Assembly: GCA_023418475.1 (NCBI GenBank) | Contig: JAEZZO010000047.1 | Span: forward strand, 1-30,472 | Direction: 5' to 3' | From: Bacillota bacterium | Lineage (GTDB): Bacteria > Bacillota > Clostridia > Lachnospirales > Lachnospiraceae | Length of the DNA stretch: 30,472 nt | Shown: one piece after another, positions 1 to 8,556 of the stretch | Layout of the letters: each line of letters opens with the position of its first letter | Numbering within the stretch: the stretch's first letter is position 1 | Position numbers and translations under genes: made by a program | Notes under the pieces: generated by a model | Databases searched by the model: none | What the model saw: only the letters and a program-made list of their open reading frames with translations | Told to the model about the DNA's origin: nothing

Positions 1-61
1 ACAGGATACAATGACTGTCATACACTTTTAGCTCTGTTTATAGAGGTAACTATTTAAAGAA

Positions 62-90
62 AAGCCTTAATATTCAATACTTTTAGGCTT
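62..90 (+). promoter_or_regulatory. Small hairpin in the thrS leader
   Basis: A 6-bp inverted repeat (AAGCCT at 62-67, AGGCTT at 85-90) lies just before the thrS ribosome binding site (GAAGGAG at 101-107). It has no U-run, so it is not an intrinsic terminator. No T-box antiterminator signature (AGGGTGG-ACCGCG type) is visible in the 114 bases available upstream. It may be incidental; the transcription start of thrS is probably outside the window. Confidence 0.25.
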
Positions 91-114
91 GACATTATAG
101 GAAGGAGTAATTAT

Positions 115-2079
115 ATGATAATTACATTAAAAGACGGTTCAAAGAAAGAGTATGACAAGTTAATGACAGTGTTTGATATCGCAAATGATATCAGTGAAGG
201 TTTAGCCAGAATGGCATGTGCCGGAGAAATCAACGGCAAGGTAGTGGATCTTCGCACAGAGGTATCCGAGGATTGCGACTTAAATATATTGACTTTTCAT
301 GATGATGCAGGTAAGGCGGCGTATCGCCATACAACCTCACATGTACTGGCTCAGGCGGTCAAAAGATTATATCCAAATGCGAAGTTAGCAATCGGTCCTT
401 CTATTGATACTGGATTTTATTATGATTTTGATATGCCCTCACTGGATCGTGCCGCATTGGATGAATTGGAAAAGGAAATGAAAAAGATTATCAAGGAAGG
501 CGACACATTAGTACGCTTTACCTTGCCCCGCGCAGAAGCGATCGAACTGATGGAGAAAAGAGAGGAACCCTATAAGGTAGAATTAATACAAGATCTTCCT
601 ACGGATGCTATCATTTCATTCTATCAGCAGGGGGACTACATTGATTTGTGTGCAGGTCCTCATTTAATGAGTACGAAGAGTATTAAGGCTATAAAATTGA
701 TTTCCTCTTCGGGTGCTTATTGGAGAGGCTCTGAGAAAAATAAGATGTTAACAAGAGTTTATGGAACCGCTTATATGAAAAATTCTGAACTTGATGAGTT
801 CCTGGCACATCTTGAAGACATCAAGAAGAGGGATCATAATAAGCTGGGGCGTGAAATGGAGCTATTTACAACGGTTGATGTAATCGGCCAGGGACTTCCT
901 TTGTTAATGCCTAAGGGGACCAAGATGGTACAGACACTTCAGCGTTGGATTGAAGATGAAGAAGAGAAGCGCGGTTACGTAAGAACGAAGACCCCGTTAA
1001 TGGCTAAGAGTGATTTGTATAAGATTTCAGGACATTGGGATCATTATAAGGAGGGTATGTTCGTTCTTGGTGATGAGAAGGTAGATAAGGAAGTGTTTGC
1101 TCTTCGTCCTATGACCTGTCCTTTCCAGTACTATGTTTATAAAGCCAGTCAAAAATCTTACAGAGACCTGCCGCTTCGTTACGGTGAGACCTCAACACTT
1201 TTTAGAAACGAAGATTCGGGTGAAATGCACGGATTAACCCGTGTTCGCCAGTTTACCATCTCAGAGGGTCACTTAATTGTCAGACCGGATCAGATGGACG
1301 ATGAGTTCAAGGGATGTTTGGATCTTGCAAGATATTGTCTCAGAGTTTTAGGTCTTGAAGAGGATGTTTCCTATCGTTTGTCCAAATGGGATCCGAATAA
1401 TAAAGAAAAATATATTGGAACAGAAGAAGTATGGAATGAAACCCAGGGAAGAATCCGTAAGGTTTTAGAAGAGCTTGGAATTCCTTTTACCGAAGCCGAG
1501 GGTGAGGCTGCATTCTATGGACCGAAGGTTGATATTCAGGCAAAGAATGTATACGGAAAAGAAGATACCATGATTACCATTCAATGGGATGCTATTCTGG
1601 CAGAACAGTTTGATATGTATTATGTGGACCAAAATGGAGATAAGGTTCGTCCTTATATCATTCACAGAACCAGCATGGGCTGTTATGAAAGAACGCTTGC
1701 CTGGTTAATTGAGAAATATGCCGGTTTATTCCCAACTTGGTTGTGCCCCGAACAGGTAAGAGTATTACCGATCTCCGAAAAATATCATACTTATGCAAAT
1801 AAGGTGAAGGAAGAGCTGCAAAAGAACAATGTTTTTGTTACGGTTGATGAACGAGCAGAAAAAATTGGATATAAGATCAGAGAGACAAGACTTGACAGAG
1901 TGCCTTATATTCTTGTGGTTGGCCAGAAAGAAGAAGAGGAAGGTATCGTATCTGTAAGAAGCCGCTATCTTGGAGATGAGGGACAAAAATCTCTTTCGGT
2001 ATTTATTGATGATATCTGTAAGGAAATCAGAACAAAAGAGATCCGTAAAATTGAAGTAGCAGAAAATACAGAAAAATAA
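115..2079 (+). CDS. thrS: Threonyl-tRNA synthetase
   Basis: Charges tRNA-Thr with threonine in the cytoplasm. At 654 aa it is the usual bacterial length, with the order TGS domain (about 1-62), editing/SAD domain with SHVLAQA (about 75) and a DLCAGPH motif (about 178-184), class II catalytic core, and C-terminal anticodon-binding domain (from about residue 545). Class II motif 2 is seen as FRNEDSGEMHG and motif 3 as GCYERTLAWL. The core carries MTCPFQ where many ThrRS have MNCPxH, so it belongs to a variant subgroup; the Cys zinc ligand is kept, and His occurs in EGHLI and IHRTSMG. The start is fixed by GAAGGAG 7 bases upstream of the ATG. A perfect 17-bp terminator hairpin follows, so it appears to end its own transcription unit. 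Confidence 0.97.
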   Translation: MIITLKDGSKKEYDKLMTVFDIANDISEGLARMACAGEINGKVVDLRTEVSEDCDLNILTFHDDAGKAAYRHTTSHVLAQAVKRLYPNAKLAIGPSIDTGFYYDFDMPSLDRAALDELEKEMKKIIKEGDTLVRFTLPRAEAIELMEKREEPYKVELIQDLPTDAIISFYQQGDYIDLCAGPHLMSTKSIKAIKLISSSGAYWRGSEKNKMLTRVYGTAYMKNSELDEFLAHLEDIKKRDHNKLGREMELFTTVDVIGQGLPLLMPKGTKMVQTLQRWIEDEEEKRGYVRTKTPLMAKSDLYKISGHWDHYKEGMFVLGDEKVDKEVFALRPMTCPFQYYVYKASQKSYRDLPLRYGETSTLFRNEDSGEMHGLTRVRQFTISEGHLIVRPDQMDDEFKGCLDLARYCLRVLGLEEDVSYRLSKWDPNNKEKYIGTEEVWNETQGRIRKVLEELGIPFTEAEGEAAFYGPKVDIQAKNVYGKEDTMITIQWDAILAEQFDMYYVDQNGDKVRPYIIHRTSMGCYERTLAWLIEKYAGLFPTWLCPEQVRVLPISEKYHTYANKVKEELQKNNVFVTVDERAEKIGYKIRETRLDRVPYILVVGQKEEEEGIVSVRSRYLGDEGQKSLSVFIDDICKEIRTKEIRKIEVAENTEK

Positions 2080-2090
2080 TTGAAATAACG

Positions 2091-2144
2091 ATAGAAAGAG
2101 CGAATAGAAACAGCCCATAACTGTCTGCTATTCGCTCTTTCTAT
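2091..2144 (+). terminator. Terminator after thrS
   Basis: A perfect 17-bp inverted repeat (arms 2091-2107 and 2128-2144, loop 20 bases) starts 11 bases after the thrS stop. The right arm is T-rich (CTCTTTCTAT) but the U-run is poor. The stem is strong enough to end the thrS transcript. Confidence 0.8.
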
Positions 2145-2286
2145 AATTTATAGCTTCTATCTTTCTATGAAAGATTTCGTATTGAAATTACGTTGAATGA
2201 GAAAGCTGATCTAGAGAGATACTATAAAAATAGTAAGAAATTAATAGTTGTTTTATAGGAAAATCGGATTAATTTATGGAGGTAAT

Positions 2287-2436
2287 ATGGGTAATAAAAT
2301 GAAAAGTACAAAAAATAATAAAAAGGAAGATGCAACCTTTCATTCCAAGCATATTAAGCATGATCCGCAGGCAGAAAGTGCCAGAGCAGTCTTTGGAATG
2401 AAGAATAATAATTCACAGAACAGTAAAATGAAGTAA
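2287..2436 (+). CDS. Small basic conserved-type protein (49 aa)
   Basis: A 49-residue, very Lys/Asn-rich protein with a central block KHIKHDPQAESARAVFG. This block recalls a small clostridial family that I remember as CPC_1213-type proteins; I cannot verify this, and the function is unknown. It has no signal peptide or membrane segment. The preferred start is the ATG at 2287 because GGAGGT sits at 2278-2283, although the 3-base spacing is tight. An in-frame ATG at 2248 would add 13 residues but lacks a ribosome binding site. It stands alone between the thrS terminator and a long gene-free stretch. Confidence 0.6.
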   Translation: MGNKMKSTKNNKKEDATFHSKHIKHDPQAESARAVFGMKNNNSQNSKMK

Positions 2437-2460
2437 AATTGCAGAGGATACCGGGTTATT

Positions 2461-2703
2461 ATTATTTAGAAGTGTTTCTAAATTAACCAGGTGTTTCAGT
2501 TCACTGTCCATCTAAATTCCCTTGCCAAACATCTCGCAAGTATTTCCAAAACGGTCCGCTCCTGCTTAGTTGCATAGTACAGCGGTACCTAAGGTTCTAA
2601 AAAACTGAGCCGAAGAACCAGCGAATGTAAATACTCCTTCTTGGAGGTACTAGCGGTATGTTTGACTCGGAATTTAAAGGGGCATTAAACTGTAAGACCC
2701 CGG
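2461..2703. other. Gene-free, hairpin-rich block, candidate interspersed repeat or RNA
   Basis: About 240 bases without a credible gene, more GC-rich than other intergenic DNA here and full of short inverted repeats. These are TTTAGAA/TTCTAAA (2465-2482), CTTGC/GCAAG (2521-2540), GGTTCT/AGAACC (2593-2598 with 2614-2619), CTCC/GGAG (about 2634-2646) and GGGG/CCCC (2679-2682 with 2698-2701). It lies upstream of the metY promoter at 2723, so it is not part of that mRNA leader. A minus-strand open frame crossing it reads like a translated structured repeat rather than a protein. Sense strand and identity are unknown. Confidence 0.4.
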
Positions 2704-2722
2704 TATAATAATTACATAATTT

Positions 2723-2752
2723 TTGACAAGTTATATTGAATTTCGCTATGAT
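2723..2752 (+). promoter_or_regulatory. metY promoter
   Basis: A sigma-A-type promoter: TTGACA at 2723-2728, an 18-base spacer, TATGAT at 2747-2752. The start would be near 2759, leaving a 5' leader of under 50 bases, too short for a SAM riboswitch. Confidence 0.75.
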
Positions 2753-2806
2753 ATCATATAAAATAATAAGTTGAAAGTAATAGTAAGAAGGGAAAGGGTG
2801 AATGTA

Positions 2807-4084
2807 ATGAGTAATTATCATATTGAAACGAAATGTATCCAGGACGGCTACCAGCCAAAGAATGGAGAACCCAGAGTATTACCGATTTATCAGAGTACTA
2901 CATATAAATATGATTCTAGTGAGCATGTTGGAAAACTTTTTGATCTTGCGGAGGAGGGCTTTTTCTATACCAGGCTTGCTAATCCGACTGTTGATTGTGT
3001 TGAACGTAAAATAGCTTCTTTGGAAGGCGGAGTAGGAGCGCTATGTACCTCCTCAGGTCAGGCTGCCAGCTTAATAGCGGTACTCAATATTTGCAGTGCA
3101 GGAGATCATATCGTGGCATCCAGTACTGTTTATGGAGGAACGACAAATCTGTTTGGAGTTACGTTAAAAAGATTAGGTATTGAGGTTACTTTTGTTAATC
3201 CGGATGCATCCCTGGAAGAACTGCAAAAGGAGATGAAAGAAAACACAAAGCTGGTTTTTGCCGAGACAATTGCTAATCCGGCCTTGATTATCATAGATAT
3301 GGAAAAATTTGCGATGCTGGCACATAACAACAATGTTCCGCTGTTTATCGATAATACATTTGCTACACCCATAAACTGCAGACCATTTGAATTCGGTGCG
3401 GATATTGTAATTCACTCAACTTCGAAATACATGGATGGACATGCTGTTTCTCTTGGGGGCGTGATTGTAGATAGTGGTAATTTTAACTGGGATAATGGAA
3501 AATTCCCCGGATTGTCCACACCGGATGATTCATATCATGGTATGATTTATACCAAAGATTGCGGTAAAGCTGCCTTTATTACAAAGGCCAGAGTGCAATT
3601 AATGAGAGATCTTGGCTCAACGCCTTCTCCAAACAATGCATTCCTGTTGAACCTGGGACTGGAAACACTTCCTTTAAGAATGGAACGTCATTGCAGTAAT
3701 GCAAAGATGGTAGCGGAATATCTGGAAAAGAGCGATAAAATATCCTGGGTGAATTATCCCGAACTGGAAGGCAGTAAATATTATGAGCTTGCGAAAAAAT
3801 ATTTACCAAAAGGTTCCTGTGGCGTTATATCTTATGGTATCAAAGGAGGCAGAGAAGCTGCGGTTAAGTTTATGGACAGCCTGAAATTGGCAGCAATAGT
3901 AGTGCATGTTGCTGATACACGTACCAGTGTACTGCATCCGGCCAGTACGACACACCGTCAGTTAACTGACCAGCAATTGATCGATGCAGGAATTACTCCG
4001 GATTTAATTCGTATGTCCGTTGGTATTGAGAATGTGGAGGATATTATTGCAGATATTGAGCAGGCACTTCAAAAAATAAATTGA
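2807..4084 (+). CDS. metY: O-acetylhomoserine aminocarboxypropyltransferase (sulfhydrylase)
   Basis: A PLP enzyme of the Cys/Met-metabolism family that makes homocysteine from O-acetylhomoserine and sulfide (or methionine from methanethiol) in the cytoplasm. The protein is 425 aa, the usual MetY length. It shows the PLP region FIDNTFATP, the Schiff-base lysine in HSTSKYMDGH, and the N-terminal YQSTTYKYD and YTRLANPT segments typical of the family. I start at ATG 2807 (MSNYHIETK); an in-frame TTG at 2771 would add 12 residues without family support. The G-rich stretch at 2790-2799 is the probable ribosome binding site. It is monocistronic, between its own promoter and a terminator at 4099. Cystathionine gamma-synthase/lyase is the main alternative, but the length and insertions favour MetY. 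Confidence 0.93.
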   Translation: MSNYHIETKCIQDGYQPKNGEPRVLPIYQSTTYKYDSSEHVGKLFDLAEEGFFYTRLANPTVDCVERKIASLEGGVGALCTSSGQAASLIAVLNICSAGDHIVASSTVYGGTTNLFGVTLKRLGIEVTFVNPDASLEELQKEMKENTKLVFAETIANPALIIIDMEKFAMLAHNNNVPLFIDNTFATPINCRPFEFGADIVIHSTSKYMDGHAVSLGGVIVDSGNFNWDNGKFPGLSTPDDSYHGMIYTKDCGKAAFITKARVQLMRDLGSTPSPNNAFLLNLGLETLPLRMERHCSNAKMVAEYLEKSDKISWVNYPELEGSKYYELAKKYLPKGSCGVISYGIKGGREAAVKFMDSLKLAAIVVHVADTRTSVLHPASTTHRQLTDQQLIDAGITPDLIRMSVGIENVEDIIADIEQALQKIN

Positions 4085-4098
4085 TTTATTAGTGGAAG

Positions 4099-4133
4099 AC
4101 AGCAGAGAAGTTATAAGTATCTGCTGTTTTTTA
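4099..4133 (+). terminator. Terminator after metY
   Basis: An 8-bp stem ACAGCAGA/TCTGCTGT (4099-4106 with 4120-4127) followed by a T-run. Confidence 0.88.
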
Positions 4134-4299
4134 TTACATAGAAAAGTTCGTCCTATGTAATAAAAACCCTCTGGGAGGATGCGCAGCTTCGCACATGGAA
4201 CAAAAGTTGTGCATTATAGATTTATAATCGCGAGGGTGCGCAAAGCACACTTTTGCTCTTATATGACAATATGTGCGTGAAGTACACTCTTTTCGTTAT
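4134..4299. repeat. Intergenic palindromes and degenerate 27-bp direct repeats
   Basis: The stretch between metY and the EAL gene holds no gene. It contains an 8-bp inverted repeat TTACATAG/CTATGTAA (4134-4141, 4153-4160) and a TGCG-rich mini-palindrome near 4180-4193. Two 27-bp direct repeats that match at 19 positions lie at 4236-4262 and 4273-4299; each begins GTGCG and contains an ACACT core. It looks like decayed interspersed repeat material. From 4300 to the promoter at 4369 I see only AT-rich DNA. Confidence 0.5.
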
Positions 4300-4368
4300 G
4301 AAAATAGTGGAATAATTACTCCGAAAATGACATAATATAACATTTATATACAATTATGTAACTTAATA

Positions 4369-4397
4369 TAGACACTGTAGTTGCAAAGGACTATAAT
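4369..4397 (+). promoter_or_regulatory. Promoter of the EAL gene, with leader hairpin downstream
   Basis: TAGACA (4369-4374), a 17-base spacer and a perfect TATAAT (4392-4397). Transcription would start near 4404, giving a leader of about 150 bases before ATG 4554. The leader carries a GC-rich hairpin centred on GCGGCCGC (about 4421-4442). I looked for a c-di-GMP riboswitch there and did not find one. Confidence 0.7.
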
Positions 4398-4553
4398 AAG
4401 AGTAACAAAAGCAGGGTGAAGGATTGCGCGGCCGCAGCATCCTGTATAATACAGAATATACATATAAACCATAGGACTTTGTCAATTTTAGAACTTAAAT
4501 CAACTATTTTTACTTATGATGATATTGCTCAGGCAGGAGACAAAGGAGAGCTC

Positions 4554-6866
4554 ATGAATTTAAAAGCTAAAGGGATGGTATTTTCTTTAATCTTGATTAT
4601 TCTGACGATCCTTGTATTGGGAGGATCCAGCTATTTACGATTTCGGAGTATTCTGGTTAGTGAAACGGATGAAGCAGTTGAAAGAGTAGCCTATGAATCA
4701 GCAGACCATATCAATAGCTATATCAACCAATTCGTTGTACCCTTAGTGGGGATTTCAAACAATGATAAAATTATGTCAATGAACTGGGAAAATCAAAAAC
4801 AGGTAATTCAGAATCAGATTAATCCTCAATATCAGGATGTAGCTGTTGTGGATTTAAACGGTATCGCTCATTATACGGATGATTTAGTCCTTAATTTAAG
4901 TGACAGGGACTATATAAAGAGTACACTATCCGGAAAAATATCATTTTCAGATGTGATAATCAGCAGAAAAACAGGTGAATCTGTTATTATGGTTGGAGTT
5001 CCGATATACAACAATAAGCTTGTAACAGGAGGTTTAATTGCAAGATTGGATGCTGATTTTCTGTCAGAGTTTGCGCTTACCCGCGGTTACGGACAAAACG
5101 GACGCGCCTACATTATTAGTAATCAGGGGACGTTTATATCCAGACAGGAGAACGGTTCATCACAGATATTAAGTAATATCAACCAGATAGCTTCCACGGA
5201 TCATAAATATGCTTCTTTTTTAAACTTCGTGAAAGAAAGTAATTTGCAAAATCAAGGGTCAGGAAAATATGAAATTAATGGGAAAAATATTCTGGTCGGA
5301 TATGCGATAGTTAAAAGTACGCAATGGAAGATTTACATTGGGACTTACGAAAATGAAATCTTAAATAGCTTAAGCGGACTTCGAAGAATGCTTGCTATTA
5401 TCTTTGGGTGTACCTTAATGATATGTTCCATTGCCGCCTGGATTTTCGTAAGCAATTACGCGAAGCCTATCGTAGAACTGGATCATCTGTTTGCTCAGGG
5501 CGCAAGAGGTGATCTTACGATTCGATTTACGCCGAAAAGCAGGGATGAGATAGGACGGCTTGGTATCAGCTTTAACCGTATGATGGATAAAATCAAAACA
5601 TTGACACAGTATGATCCTCTTACCGGATTACTGAATCAATATGTTCTTGAAAAAGATATTGATTCACTGGTTCATAGTGAAGATAAGAATGAATTTTCCC
5701 TTATTATGGTTGCTATAGACAAATTCGGAATAATAAATGAAACGTATGGTTATGCGCTGGGAGATACCATACTGGAGGAAATAACCAAGAGAATTATGAC
5801 CTGTGATACGGAGAACTATCAGATTTACCGTTATAAGGGCGACAAGTTTGTTATATTATATCATGAAAATAGCAATGAGACCGAACTTAAGGAAAGAGCG
5901 GAGAAGCTTTTGGAAAAACTGATGGAGAATTATCATGTTGGCAGTAAAATGATTCATTTGGCGATCAGTATCGGTGTGTTTTCCTGGAATGCCTCTACGC
6001 GTTCGGAAGACCCGCTGACAGCGGTAAGCAATGCTAAGAATTATGCCAAATTTCTTGGAAGTAATCAGATTCAGGTATATGATCTTAAATTGTATAATAA
6101 AATCAGAATATCAAAGGATCTTCAAGCCGATATCATCAATGGACTCAAAGAAAATCAATTCTTTTTAGTTTATCAGCCTTTATATTATTTAGATACTGGA
6201 AATATGGCAGAGATCGAAACTTTAATCAGGTGGAAGCATCCGGAAAAGGGACTGCTATTTCCAGATCAGTTTATTGAAGGAGCGGAGCTATCCGGATTAA
6301 TCATAAATATAGATCACTGGGTCATAGAAACAGCCTGTAAGCAGATCGCAGCCTGGAAGAGCAGCGGGCGTAAGCCGGTTTTATTATCTATTAATATATC
6401 ATCCAAAACCTTCGAAACAAATGGTTTTATAGCTAACCTTTTATCTCTTATCCATAATTATGGGGTGAATCCTTCTTTGATACAACTGGAAATTACAGAA
6501 AGAATGCTGATCAAAAACGTGAATGATAGTATACAGAAGCTGAATGAGTTACGCAAATTAGGAATACATATTGCGATAGATGATTTTGGCATTGGTTATT
6601 CTTCCCTAAGCTACATTGTCAGGCTGCCGATTGACAGTATTAAGATTGATAAATCATTTATTCAAAGTATGACTTCCAGTAAAGAGGCAATGGCAATTGT
6701 CTCAACAATCATAAATCTATGTAAGACCTTGAAATTGAATGTAATAGCAGAAGGTATTGAAAGTAAATTTGAGCTGGATTATCTAAAATTAAATCAATGC
6801 GATATCGGACAGGGCTATTATTTTTCCAAGCCGGTCAGTATTGAGGATATTGAAAAGCTTATGTAA
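4554..6866 (+). CDS. Membrane Cache-HAMP-GGDEF-EAL protein, probable c-di-GMP phosphodiesterase
   Basis: Predicted to hydrolyse c-di-GMP at the membrane in response to an extracellular signal. Order in the 770 aa: TM1 (about 7-27), extracellular Cache-like sensor (about 35-275), TM2 (about 278-300), HAMP (about 300-350), GGDEF (about 353-510), EAL (about 530-770). The GGDEF signature reads KGDKF (near 428), so cyclase activity is unlikely. The EAL domain is intact in its key residues: the Glu of ETL (in place of EAL), Asn in SINIS, Glu in EITERM, DDFG, Lys in IKIDKSF, Glu in AEGIES and Gln in GQGYYFSKP. I start at ATG 4554 (AAAGGAG upstream, TM1 straight after); an upstream GTG at 4416 would add 46 residues lacking family features. 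It is monocistronic. Confidence 0.92.
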   Translation: MNLKAKGMVFSLILIILTILVLGGSSYLRFRSILVSETDEAVERVAYESADHINSYINQFVVPLVGISNNDKIMSMNWENQKQVIQNQINPQYQDVAVVDLNGIAHYTDDLVLNLSDRDYIKSTLSGKISFSDVIISRKTGESVIMVGVPIYNNKLVTGGLIARLDADFLSEFALTRGYGQNGRAYIISNQGTFISRQENGSSQILSNINQIASTDHKYASFLNFVKESNLQNQGSGKYEINGKNILVGYAIVKSTQWKIYIGTYENEILNSLSGLRRMLAIIFGCTLMICSIAAWIFVSNYAKPIVELDHLFAQGARGDLTIRFTPKSRDEIGRLGISFNRMMDKIKTLTQYDPLTGLLNQYVLEKDIDSLVHSEDKNEFSLIMVAIDKFGIINETYGYALGDTILEEITKRIMTCDTENYQIYRYKGDKFVILYHENSNETELKERAEKLLEKLMENYHVGSKMIHLAISIGVFSWNASTRSEDPLTAVSNAKNYAKFLGSNQIQVYDLKLYNKIRISKDLQADIINGLKENQFFLVYQPLYYLDTGNMAEIETLIRWKHPEKGLLFPDQFIEGAELSGLIINIDHWVIETACKQIAAWKSSGRKPVLLSINISSKTFETNGFIANLLSLIHNYGVNPSLIQLEITERMLIKNVNDSIQKLNELRKLGIHIAIDDFGIGYSSLSYIVRLPIDSIKIDKSFIQSMTSSKEAMAIVSTIINLCKTLKLNVIAEGIESKFELDYLKLNQCDIGQGYYFSKPVSIEDIEKLM

Positions 6867-6894
6867 TATATTCCTGCTTATACTATTTCTCAGG

Positions 6895-6954
6895 CAGGTA
6901 TACTGGTTTATTGCAGAATAATATTTATGTGATAACACCTGTATACCTGTTTTT
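6895..6954 (+). terminator. Terminator after the EAL gene
   Basis: CAGGTATAC (6895-6903) pairs with GTATACCTG (6941-6949), followed by TTTTT. The 37-base loop is long but may fold internally. Confidence 0.65.
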
Positions 6955-7006
6955 GTTATAGACATAGTTACTGCCACTGCAAGTACTCTTTCCAATATAA
7001 GGTCTG

Positions 7007-7031
7007 TTTTCATAATCCATTTTCATAATCC
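7007..7031. repeat. 13-bp tandem duplication
   Basis: The unit TTTTCATAATCCA occurs at 7007-7019 and again, except for its last base, at 7020-7031, just upstream of the MerR-type promoter. It could be a slippage duplication. Confidence 0.6.
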
Positions 7032-7035
7032 TGTA

Positions 7036-7066
7036 TTGACATTAAAGTTGGTTTAACCTTTATAAT
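7036..7066 (+). promoter_or_regulatory. MerR-type promoter with 19-bp spacer
   Basis: TTGACA (7036-7041) and TATAAT (7061-7066) are both consensus, but 19 bases apart. The spacer holds a partial dyad (AAAG ... CTTT). Overlong spacers with a dyad between -35 and -10 are the hallmark of promoters twisted into shape by MerR-family activators. A MerR gene lies in the downstream operon, so autoregulation is the simplest reading. The leader to ATG 7184 is about 110 bases. Confidence 0.7.
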
Positions 7067-7183
7067 AGTAATCATAAAGAACCGTCATAGAACAATGTTT
7101 ATTAAAGTGACTAACTTTTAGTATAACACCAGCACTTGATACTATGAAAGGCTTTTATTATATTTAGAAGGGAAATGGATATA

Positions 7184-7696
7184 ATGAGAGCATCTCAGAT
7201 ATATTTGAAGCAAGAGGTAACACGGAATGATGCAATGATTATTAAGAAATGGATGGAAAATTATGAAATAACAAAGTATCTAAATGAAACAGTTAATATT
7301 GGACCCGAGATACAACTGGCGATCGACAAAGTAAATATGTTTATCATGACCCACATTTTTAATCAAAATGGAGGTTTTTATCTTATTCATGCAGACGACA
7401 ATAATCCAATCGGGTTTCTGAAGCTGGTAAGAAAGCAAATGGAAGCTGAGATGGTTATTGTAATCGGAGATAAAAATATATGGGGTAGGGGAATCGGCAA
7501 GTCCTCTATTAAAAAAGGATTAGAGATTGCCTTTTTTCAGTGGCGGGTTAATCGTGTTGTAGCAAAGATACATCCCAATAATCAAAGATCTGTGAAAGCC
7601 TTTGAGAACTTAGGATTTGTTTTAGAGGATGAATATAAAAACTTAAAAGTTTATAGCCTTTCCATGAACGACTTTATCAGAAAGCTGACTGGCTGA
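7184..7696 (+). CDS. GNAT-family N-acetyltransferase (RimJ/RimL-like)
   Basis: A 170-aa acetyl-CoA-dependent acetyltransferase of unknown substrate. The acetyl-CoA-binding motif A is GRGIGKSSIKKG, followed by the RimJ/RimL-type segment HPNNQRSVKAFENLGF. I choose ATG 7184 (MRASQIY) rather than ATG 7175, because the AGAAGGGA site at 7166-7173 is spaced correctly only for the former. It is the first gene after the 19-bp-spacer promoter and is followed after 78 bases by a MerR regulator, so it is probably the regulated target (modification of a drug or metabolite; inference). An AATCGTT/AACGATT hairpin (7700-7706, 7724-7730) sits in the gap and has no U-run. Confidence 0.85.
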   Translation: MRASQIYLKQEVTRNDAMIIKKWMENYEITKYLNETVNIGPEIQLAIDKVNMFIMTHIFNQNGGFYLIHADDNNPIGFLKLVRKQMEAEMVIVIGDKNIWGRGIGKSSIKKGLEIAFFQWRVNRVVAKIHPNNQRSVKAFENLGFVLEDEYKNLKVYSLSMNDFIRKLTG

Positions 7697-7774
7697 TAGA
7701 ATCGTTGGGAGTATTGATAAGATAACGATTAGAGGATATAATTGAGTTAAAATTATTAGTAAGGTGGAATATAC

Positions 7775-8512
7775 ATGAAGAATTTTTTCTCAATTGGTGA
7801 AATATCCGAATTATTAGGTATACCAAAATCAACATTACGATATTGGGAAAGCGAAGGACTAATAGAAAGACAACGTGACGATAGTAACAATTATCGAAAG
7901 TATTATACAAATTCCATCTATACCATATCGGATCTTGCACATTTTCGTTGTCTTCGGATGTCACTGCAGGATATGAAAAAGCTGCCGGGGTTATCACCGG
8001 ATTCGTTGGAAACATCCTTGATTTCACTTAATGAGGATTTGGATCAGAAGCTTCTAGAACTGGAAACCGCGAAAAAATATATTACGAAAAAAGTGGAACA
8101 TATCAAAGAATATAAGAATTTAATATTGAACCAATATCACATGGAAGCTCCGGATTATGAACAAATTTATCTCTTTTCCATGGATGACACACAAGCATGG
8201 TCCATCTATATCAAGGATCAGTATCAGAGTATATTGTTGTATGATCCGTGTAAAGGCAGTATAGAGACAGGTTTGGTGGTATCTACGCAGGAGGAGCATA
8301 GGACGATTTGGGTGAAGGATGCTTCCCGGAAGTATTTATCGTTTGTGCTGAAGGTGGAATATAGTAATCCGTCGGTGGAGGACTTTATGCCGCATCTGGA
8401 GTATTTACAAACTCAAGGTTACCGGATCACTAATATTTTTGCTCAATATTTATTTTCAGCTTGTGATAAAAGGTATTTTGACTATTATAAGGCATTTGCC
8501 GAGGTTATTTAA
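7775..8512 (+). CDS. MerR-family transcriptional regulator
   Basis: A 245-aa regulator. The N-terminal winged helix (about 4-70) begins FSIGEISELLGIPKSTLRYW, the standard MerR recognition helix. A coiled-coil dimer helix follows (about 85-115), then a larger C-terminal region (about 125-245) likely to bind a ligand. The last part resembles a GyrI-like effector domain only loosely. AAGGTGG lies about 9 bases before the ATG. It shares an operon with the acetyltransferase upstream and a Rnk-like gene 44 bases downstream, and probably acts on the promoter at 7036-7066. The ligand cannot be told from sequence. Confidence 0.9.
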   Translation: MKNFFSIGEISELLGIPKSTLRYWESEGLIERQRDDSNNYRKYYTNSIYTISDLAHFRCLRMSLQDMKKLPGLSPDSLETSLISLNEDLDQKLLELETAKKYITKKVEHIKEYKNLILNQYHMEAPDYEQIYLFSMDDTQAWSIYIKDQYQSILLYDPCKGSIETGLVVSTQEEHRTIWVKDASRKYLSFVLKVEYSNPSVEDFMPHLEYLQTQGYRITNIFAQYLFSACDKRYFDYYKAFAEVI

Positions 8513-8556
8513 GAATATTCCAATCGGCTTGTGAATAGGAAAGTGGAGGTTATACG

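Noticed and set aside
1..114. T-box riboswitch before thrS
   Set aside because: No T-box core sequence or terminator/antiterminator pair in the visible leader; only a 6-bp hairpin without a U-run.
2753..2806. SAM riboswitch before metY
   Set aside because: The promoter at 2723-2752 leaves too short a leader, and the structured block lies upstream of it.
2597..2821. 74-codon minus-strand open frame
   Set aside because: It crosses the structured block and the metY promoter, has no ribosome binding site and no protein-like composition.
4404..4553. c-di-GMP riboswitch in the leader of the EAL gene
   Set aside because: There is a GC-rich hairpin, but no GEMM-I or GEMM-II conserved bases.
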